The notes beneath the pieces were generated by a model. That model did not search any database. It was not told the origin of the DNA and saw only the letters and a program-made list of their open reading frames with translations. A stretch of 11,621 nt of DNA. Source: Verrucomicrobiota bacterium (lineage in GTDB: Bacteria > Chlamydiota > Chlamydiia > Chlamydiales > FEN-1388). The stretch is from positions 1 to 11,621 of the forward strand of contig JAFEGS010000008.1 of assembly GCA_018239705.1 (NCBI GenBank), in the 5' to 3' direction. This document shows positions 6,803 to 11,621 of the stretch, one piece after another. A program made the translations under genes and the position numbers. Each line of letters begins with the position of its first letter. Within the stretch, counting starts at the first letter, position 1.

Positions 6803-6815
6803 GGAGCCTCATTTG
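6803..6815 (+). promoter_or_regulatory. Ribosome binding site deciding the TTG start of the TPR gene
   Basis: GGAG at 6803-6806 sits 6 bases before an in-frame TTG at 6813-6815. The upstream in-frame TTG codons at 6780 and 6801 have no purine-rich element at the right distance, and an in-frame TAG at 6762 closes the frame upstream. No in-frame ATG precedes the hydrophobic signal segment, so a TTG start is required whichever candidate is used. Confidence 0.55.
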
Positions 6816-9494
6816 AGCCACAAATTCCTACTGGTTCTGATCTTATACCACATCTATCTATCTACTGCATACACCAAAAGCAGTAATAATGAAAAAACTT
6901 ACCACACCTTCGAAATACAGCTCAAGATACATCTAGCTGATGTTCACCTAAATGAGGGCAAGATAGAGGAAGCGCTGGGACTTTTCAGGCAACTGGTGCG
7001 CAAACGAAAACGGGAGTTAGAGCCGCAAGAAAGGGAAAAAATTGTGCAGCTCAGCTACAAGATCAGTCTGCACATAGATCAGCTGCTCTCTCAGGCCGAA
7101 AATCTCTTTAAAGACAAAAAATACAATCAGGCTGGCCTTCTTTACCACCAACTCAAACTGCTCTGTAAGAAGCACTGCTTACCTCATACGCTCTCAAAGC
7201 AGAGCAGGCGGCAATTTCTCTACTCTATCCATTATCGTCTTGCCTGCTGCTATTTTCTGGACGGCGAGTACCAAAAGACAGTATCTACTATGAGTGAAGG
7301 CGGTAATGAGTCCTACTTCCTATTGAAGGGGCACAAGAAGCTCTTTTGGCAATGGACCTTCATGAAAGGCGCTGCCTACAAAAAAATGGGCATCCACAAA
7401 CAAGCTAGAGAGCTTTTTTCTGCTTGTGCACAGAGTAGCGACTGTAGCCTTCAAAAAGAGGCCCAAGTTGAAGCTGCATTTTGCGCATTTCAGCTTCGAA
7501 AAAATGAAATAGCTCAGCGAGAGCTCTCTCTGCTTAATGAAGAAACACTCTCTGACGACATCTTCACACATACTTCGATACTAAAGATACTTCTTTGCGT
7601 AGCTGAAAAAGAGTTTGATAGTGCACATAAGGCTTTAGATACGTTGACGAATCAGCCTGCAAGCCAGCATGCCTTCCTACAAGGCTATTTATCTTACGCT
7701 CTGGGCGATCTGGATACTGCAGTTATCCATTTTGAAAAATCGATCCATGATCCAGCTCGTGCTACTGACGCACTCTATTTCCTGGGATATATCTACATGG
7801 AAATGGCGGCAAGGAGCGCACTTTCACCCTTTCAGGAACAGCTTGTCTATATAGAACGAGCAAAAAACTGCTATGAGGCGCTCATATCCCACAGCTACGG
7901 CCATAAGAAGGAGAGGGCCTATCTAGGATTGGGGTTGGCCCTCTTCGCAAAAGCACAATATGAAAGTAAACAGGTTACAAAGAAAAAACTCGAGCTCCTT
8001 CTCTCGGAAGCATCTCCCAACATATCAGAAAAAATCCATTACGAACTATCGCTCCTTATTGCAGAGTGCTGTGAAACCGCCGAAGAGAGCCGAGAGCACT
8101 ATTCTGTGCTTCTCGACAAGCGATACCAGCCACTTTCGTCATATCCTAAGGCATTTTTTATGCGAGGCTCTCGACTTGTAGAAGAAGATGCTCACTTGGG
8201 TCGAGCTATGCTTCAAGAAGCATCTATCATAGCTGCCCAGCGTCAGACTATCTGCCTCAAGCCAAAGGCACATGAAGCGTATCGCTGGCTTGAGATTTTG
8301 AGTCTTCAAAAGCAGATGCTTGTGGATAGGAGCTATAGTAGTGAAACCTTGCCCCATGCCTTACATGGCTTTTTTACGGACTATCCAGAAAGCCCTTATG
8401 CTAATGACGCCGTACATTACCTTGCTCTATTGTATTGGAAAAGACAAGAGTACGCACAAAGCCTTGATCTGCTGCAGAGCCTGCTCATCCATTTTCCCTT
8501 CTATCATAAGCGGGATGAAGCGCTCTTTTTCGCAGCACGAAATCTTGAACAGCTCTACGGAAAAACAGAGGAGAGCTCGAGGCTCTATCTTGAACTCTAT
8601 TCCAATTTCCCAAGCTCTGTGTATGCTCCGGAGAGCTACTTTCGATACTACAGCGAACAGGAGTACTTGTCGGGAAGCGAAAAGGCGCTTTTACACCTCA
8701 GAAACATGCCGGAGTCGATGAGTGATTCTCCTATTGCAGCAGTAGCGAGCTTTTATGTCGGCTGTCACTTCAAAGAGCTCTGTCCTGACAAAAACATCTC
8801 TGAAGCACATGTAAAGTACCTTACCAAAGCTATTGAAGCTTTTGAGCTAGCACAAACAAGAGGTGCTGCTTTTCCCCATTTACAGCTGCTGTCTCTCTAC
8901 TCAGCGCTGGAAAAAGCAAAGACCTATTTTATACTGGGCAATTACGAACAGTGTGAGCAGAGTCTTCTCCAGTTTAAAACGCAAAAAGAGCCGCTCCCAA
9001 CGAAGCTTGTGCAAGAGAGCTTTTGGCTTCATGCGCGAATGCATATGCTGAAAGGGCAAAAAAACGAAGCTCGAGAAGAACTCGAAGCTCTGATAGAGTA
9101 TTGTACTCTGATAGAAGAGCCGGCAAGTGAGCTCAATATCCAAGCTCTTTGCAGCCTGGCCGCAATAAAGGGGCAAGAGGGCCTGTTTGAAGACGCCCAT
9201 GTTCTCCTGCTTAAAGCGGAAGAGCTTCAAAAAGGTGGATGTAGTCGTGAGCTGCTACTTGAAATATGGATCAATAAAAGCGAGATCTATCGAAGGGAGG
9301 GCAAACTGGAGAAAGCAATGGCTCTCTTGTCGAAAGCTATCAATGACGACTGCGCCTCTTCGCTCAGGATCCACGCTATGTACTTACGAGCAGAAATTTA
9401 TGAACTTAAAGGCCGAAAGGACCTTGCCGCCAAACAGCTAGAGGCCATAGCTAAAAAGGGCGGCATCTCAAAGGATAGATATGTGTACGAATAG
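6813..9494 (+). CDS. Exported tetratricopeptide-repeat protein heading the Tol/Exb operon
   Basis: This is a large helical-repeat scaffold, probably periplasmic; its partner and exact role are unknown. From the TTG at 6813 it has 893 residues. Residues 1-20 (MSHKFLLVLILYHIYLSTAY) look like a signal peptide or membrane anchor. The rest consists of at least a dozen TPR-like helix pairs, for example AYKKMGIHKQARELF, GYLSYALGDLDTAVIHFEKS, ALLYWKRQEYAQSLDLLQSL, EIYRREGKLEKAMALLSKAI and the final EIYELKGRKDLAAKQLEAIA. No enzymatic motif is visible. The start is uncertain: TTG 6780 would add 11 residues. The gene overlaps exbB by 14 bp, which implies translational coupling. By position it could play the role of CpoB/YbgF, the TPR protein of proteobacterial Tol-Pal operons, but it is over three times longer and lies upstream rather than downstream, so that is analogy. 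Codon use resembles the neighbours. Confidence 0.85.
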   Translation: MSHKFLLVLILYHIYLSTAYTKSSNNEKTYHTFEIQLKIHLADVHLNEGKIEEALGLFRQLVRKRKRELEPQEREKIVQLSYKISLHIDQLLSQAENLFKDKKYNQAGLLYHQLKLLCKKHCLPHTLSKQSRRQFLYSIHYRLACCYFLDGEYQKTVSTMSEGGNESYFLLKGHKKLFWQWTFMKGAAYKKMGIHKQARELFSACAQSSDCSLQKEAQVEAAFCAFQLRKNEIAQRELSLLNEETLSDDIFTHTSILKILLCVAEKEFDSAHKALDTLTNQPASQHAFLQGYLSYALGDLDTAVIHFEKSIHDPARATDALYFLGYIYMEMAARSALSPFQEQLVYIERAKNCYEALISHSYGHKKERAYLGLGLALFAKAQYESKQVTKKKLELLLSEASPNISEKIHYELSLLIAECCETAEESREHYSVLLDKRYQPLSSYPKAFFMRGSRLVEEDAHLGRAMLQEASIIAAQRQTICLKPKAHEAYRWLEILSLQKQMLVDRSYSSETLPHALHGFFTDYPESPYANDAVHYLALLYWKRQEYAQSLDLLQSLLIHFPFYHKRDEALFFAARNLEQLYGKTEESSRLYLELYSNFPSSVYAPESYFRYYSEQEYLSGSEKALLHLRNMPESMSDSPIAAVASFYVGCHFKELCPDKNISEAHVKYLTKAIEAFELAQTRGAAFPHLQLLSLYSALEKAKTYFILGNYEQCEQSLLQFKTQKEPLPTKLVQESFWLHARMHMLKGQKNEAREELEALIEYCTLIEEPASELNIQALCSLAAIKGQEGLFEDAHVLLLKAEELQKGGCSRELLLEIWINKSEIYRREGKLEKAMALLSKAINDDCASSLRIHAMYLRAEIYELKGRKDLAAKQLEAIAKKGGISKDRYVYE

Positions 9495-10128
9495 CCTATT
9501 TTCACTTTTGCAAGAATGGGGCGCTTGGATATTGCAAGTAAACCTTTCCCTCCTTGTTATCATACTCTGTTCCGTTGTGGCTGCAGCGGTCTTCTTTGAA
9601 AGACTGGTCTACCTTAAAAGAACAGAAATCGATACGGCGTCTCTCATCATTCAGCTTCGCAAGGCTATTAGTGATGGCAATATCGCGCTCGCTATTAAGT
9701 CGTGCGAAGAGACTCCAGGCGCTGTTGCAAATATTGTAAAGGCAGGCCTCTGTAAGCATCACAGCCCACGCAAAACAATTGAACATGCGATGGAGCTTCG
9801 CGGCCTTGTAGAAATTGCAAATATGGAAAAAAATGCCAAAGTGCTCTCAGTTGTGGCTCACGTAGCCCCATTAATTGGTCTACTGGGAACAGTGCTTGGC
9901 TTTATTAAGGCCTTTGGAGAGATGCGTGTCTCAAGTCTTGTTGAGATTTCAGCTACACAAATTGGCGAGGCTATGGAATATGCCCTTATTACCACTGCTG
10001 CAGGCCTTGTTGTTGCTATCCCAGCTGTTATTGCCTACAACTATGTGGTCTCTCGTATTGAAGCCATAACAATTGACTGCCAAGTGACAGCCGGAGAGAT
10101 CGTTGATATTCTTGAAAGTAGAGAATAA
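9481..10128 (+). CDS. exbB: ExbB/TolQ-family proton channel subunit
   Basis: This inner-membrane subunit, with the ExbD partner, uses the proton gradient to energise an envelope-spanning transducer. Its 215 residues show the family's three helices: about 15-38, 122-143 (with LIGLLGTVLGFIKAF) and 167-189 (ALITTAAGLVVAIPAVIAYN), with a cytoplasmic region between helices 1 and 2. The family motif GLxxAIPAxxAYN is clear. The glutamate usually eight residues before the motif glycine (Glu176 in E. coli ExbB) is Tyr167 here, with Glu166 beside it. AAGGA lies 5 bases before the ATG, inside the end of the TPR gene. It is followed after 3 bp by exbD. TolQ and ExbB cannot be told apart by sequence reading; the chlamydial context (tolB and pal expected downstream) favours a Tol role. 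Confidence 0.93.
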   Translation: MCTNSLFSLLQEWGAWILQVNLSLLVIILCSVVAAAVFFERLVYLKRTEIDTASLIIQLRKAISDGNIALAIKSCEETPGAVANIVKAGLCKHHSPRKTIEHAMELRGLVEIANMEKNAKVLSVVAHVAPLIGLLGTVLGFIKAFGEMRVSSLVEISATQIGEAMEYALITTAAGLVVAIPAVIAYNYVVSRIEAITIDCQVTAGEIVDILESRE

Positions 10129-10131
10129 TGT

Positions 10132-10557
10132 ATGCAGTTTCGTACGCGTTTAAAGACAAGTCAGCACCTTATTGACCTCACGCCGCTTGTCGACGTCATC
10201 TTCTTAATGCTCATTTTTTTTCTCATATCGTCAGAGATCCTCCCATTAAAGTCGCTGTTAATTGAGGTGCCGGAGCTCCCCACAGATCAGCCGGCAAGAC
10301 TTGCACAGCTGATTGTGGTTATGGATGACAACCAGGTCATCTACATTGGCTCAAAGAAAGAAATTATTGATATGGGCTCCGTAAAAGATAGGCTGACAGA
10401 GCTGATAAATGCCATGAAAAGTGAATATCCAAACTACAGCCCTACCGTCGTGCTCAATGTTGATCGCCGCGTAGATTTTGGCGCCTTTATGCGCCTCTTT
10501 TCGCAGGTACAGGAGTGTAGCCCTCGCATACGATTATCGTTTAACTCGAGAACTTAA
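10132..10557 (+). CDS. exbD: ExbD/TolR-family subunit
   Basis: This is a single-span inner-membrane partner of the ExbB/TolQ channel with a periplasmic domain. Of its 141 residues, the short cytoplasmic N-terminus is followed by the hallmark LIDLTPLVDVIFLMLIFFLI (residues 13-32). Asp21 lies at the position of the protonatable aspartate needed for proton flow (Asp25 in E. coli ExbD, Asp23 in TolR). The periplasmic part has the usual basic/acidic strand pattern with VVLNVDRRVDFGAFMRLF near residues 106-123. The ATG lies 3 bp after the exbB stop, with only a weak purine stretch before it, so translation is probably coupled. Length and architecture are normal for the family. Confidence 0.94.
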   Translation: MQFRTRLKTSQHLIDLTPLVDVIFLMLIFFLISSEILPLKSLLIEVPELPTDQPARLAQLIVVMDDNQVIYIGSKKEIIDMGSVKDRLTELINAMKSEYPNYSPTVVLNVDRRVDFGAFMRLFSQVQECSPRIRLSFNSRT

Positions 10558-10560
10558 GAG

Positions 10561-11346
10561 ATGCTTGAATTTGACCCTCTTGCCAATGAACTGAGCATCC
10601 GAGTTAAAACAAATCCTCTCGCTCTGCAGCGGCCTCTCATCAAAGCGCTTATCTGGTCAGCAGTATTCCATCTTTGCCTGGTGTCTGCTTTTCGCATAAA
10701 AATGATCGATTTCCATGAAGTAAAATATCCCATTACGCCCATTGATGTGGCTATCGATGATGAAGAGGGTCCAAAAACCTCTGTCGCTCTGCAGCAAAGG
10801 CAGCACATGCAACCAATAATGCCCATAAGTGATCCGTGCTGGGATGCTTGTCGACATGATAGCCTCAAAGAGCCATTACCACTTCCTTGCCCGCTGCGAC
10901 GACCACTACCTGGCTCTTTGGGGAGTGTTGTACCTGATAGCGTTATTGCATCGAGCGAAAAGTCGCTCTCCACAAGGCCTCGCCTCTATCCGCTAAAGCT
11001 TAAATTTTCTCCTACTCTTAAAAAGCTTAAAGTTCTTGTCGATGGCTCATCCCTCTTCAAACAGCAAGAGGACCCCATGGAGCTTCACCTTCTCTTCTTA
11101 GCTCCCGCATTTTTTAGCATCAAATATGATGTACGTATCGATGGCAAAAGCGGTAAAGTTGTACGATGGAATAGGGAAAAGAAGCTTGGATCTACCTACG
11201 TACAGACTTGTGCTGATATGATCGTCTCTCATCTTCGCTTTGCTCCATCCACGCAAGAGCAAATTGGGGGTAGACTCAGCCTCTCTTTTCGCTGCACAGA
11301 GGAAAAGCTAAAAGAGCTCCTTATCGATCCTGAGGTGTTTGAATGA
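10561..11346 (+). CDS. TonB/TolA-like energy-transducing envelope protein
   Basis: This is probably the periplasm-spanning transducer driven by the ExbB/ExbD pair. Its 261 residues comprise a short cytoplasmic N-terminus, one transmembrane helix (about 25-46, ALIWSAVFHLCLVSAF), a linker with acidic and proline-rich parts (about 56-125, including LKEPLPLPCPLRRPLPG), and a compact C-terminal domain (about 185-246). Within the helix Ser33 and His37 repeat the Ser-x3-His spacing of the TonB anchor (Ser16, His20). The C-terminal domain reads like TonB_C: YDVRIDGKSGKVVRWN, then SHLRFAPS, then GGRLSLSFRC. The linker is much shorter than in TolA. Cys94, Cys98 and Cys110 in the linker could form a disulphide in the periplasm. 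It starts 3 bp after exbD and overlaps the next gene by 4 bp. Its position matches the hypothetical gene after exbD in Chlamydia (CT598 as I recall), but homology was not tested. Confidence 0.75.
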   Translation: MLEFDPLANELSIRVKTNPLALQRPLIKALIWSAVFHLCLVSAFRIKMIDFHEVKYPITPIDVAIDDEEGPKTSVALQQRQHMQPIMPISDPCWDACRHDSLKEPLPLPCPLRRPLPGSLGSVVPDSVIASSEKSLSTRPRLYPLKLKFSPTLKKLKVLVDGSSLFKQQEDPMELHLLFLAPAFFSIKYDVRIDGKSGKVVRWNREKKLGSTYVQTCADMIVSHLRFAPSTQEQIGGRLSLSFRCTEEKLKELLIDPEVFE

Positions 11347-11573
11347 TTGAACTGCCTGCTGATATAGCCTGCTTGATCTATCTAGGCATTGCCGTCACTG
11401 TCCTTCTCGGTATCTGGCTCTACTCACATCTAGCCTCGAGGAAAAAAAAGCAGGTAGAATTTCCTCTACAGTACCACTCATGCGAATTTTGCAACTTCAC
11501 CTACCTGGAAAACCCTGCTGAAAAGCTCTCTCGCTGCCCGCAGTGCAACCTGCTTAACGACAAAATGACATAA
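11343..11573 (+). CDS. Small membrane-anchored zinc ribbon protein
   Basis: I do not recognise this 76-residue protein as a named family. Residues 9-28 form a single hydrophobic helix (ACLIYLGIAVTVLLGIWLY), followed by a basic stretch SRKKK that should hold the C-terminal half in the cytoplasm. That half has two CxxC knuckles, Cys47/Cys50 (CEFC) and Cys65/Cys68 (CPQC), 14 residues apart, a typical zinc ribbon that could bind nucleic acid or protein. It overlaps the TonB-like gene by the classic ATGA junction and so belongs to the operon. It might be an assembly or regulatory factor for the channel complex; that is inference. All four cysteines and the short length argue for an intact small gene, not a remnant. 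Confidence 0.75.
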   Translation: MIELPADIACLIYLGIAVTVLLGIWLYSHLASRKKKQVEFPLQYHSCEFCNFTYLENPAEKLSRCPQCNLLNDKMT

Positions 11574-11621
11574 AACGACCAAAAGGACAAACGACACAAA
11601 AGACGAAAAGGACGAAAACGA
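11574..11621 (+). other. T-free, A/G/C low-complexity stretch at window end
   Basis: All 48 bases after the last stop codon lack T on the plus strand. AAAAGGAC occurs at 11581-11588 and 11606-11613, and AAACGA-like words recur between them, giving a degenerate repetitive look. Reading on in the frame of the preceding gene gives a run dominated by Lys and Arg. No start codon, hairpin or promoter is visible. It may be the beginning of a tandem repeat, or an unstructured leader before the next gene, expected to be tolB by chlamydial gene order. Confidence 0.45.

Noticed and set aside
8320..8721. 133-codon plus-strand reading frame within the TPR gene
   Set aside because: Shadow frame; the main frame keeps regular TPR helix patterns throughout.
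10554..10973. 139-codon minus-strand reading frame opposite the TonB-like gene
   Set aside because: Antisense shadow without motif or ribosome binding site, while the plus frame has membrane anchor and TonB_C-like features.

Overview
The window most likely comes from the chromosome of a member of the Chlamydiae outside the classical Chlamydiaceae (Parachlamydia, Waddlia, Simkania or Criblamydia type). The strongest evidence is an HctA (Hc1) histone H1-like gene next to an rlmD/rumA-type methyltransferase and yajC, an order I recall from Chlamydia trachomatis (hctA-ygcA-yajC). An exbB-exbD-TonB-like cluster follows, resembling the chlamydial stretch before tolB and pal. HtpG and a glutamine-dependent NAD synthetase, which I do not expect in Chlamydiaceae, point to an environmental lineage. 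No species can be named from sequence alone.

Layout. Positions 1-1192 hold the 5' two thirds of nadE on the minus strand, cut by the window edge. A short AT-rich divergent gap (1193-1265) separates it from htpG (plus, 1266-3089). A perfect 30-bp palindrome (3103-3132) follows and overlaps the ribosome binding site and start codon of an exported purple-acid-phosphatase-like enzyme (3131-4324). This gene meets yajC tail to tail with no intergenic base. The minus-strand block hctA (6597-6238), terminator, rlmD (6152-4731), yajC (4690-4325) serves developmental chromatin compaction, rRNA modification and the Sec holotranslocon.

A regulatory gap of about 215 bp (6598-6812) with phased T-tracts and opposing candidate promoters separates hctA from a plus-strand operon that runs to the window end. 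That operon encodes an exported 893-residue TPR protein, an ExbB/TolQ proton channel subunit, an ExbD/TolR subunit, a TonB/TolA-like transducer with a TonB-type C-terminal domain, and a 76-residue membrane-anchored zinc ribbon protein. Overlaps or 3-bp gaps join all of them. Together they look like an energised cell-envelope (Tol-Pal-like) machine with two non-standard partners, the TPR protein and the zinc ribbon protein. The window ends in a 48-base stretch without any T. All genes seen are intact except nadE, which is truncated only by the edge. I see no mobile element, CRISPR array, tRNA or rRNA.
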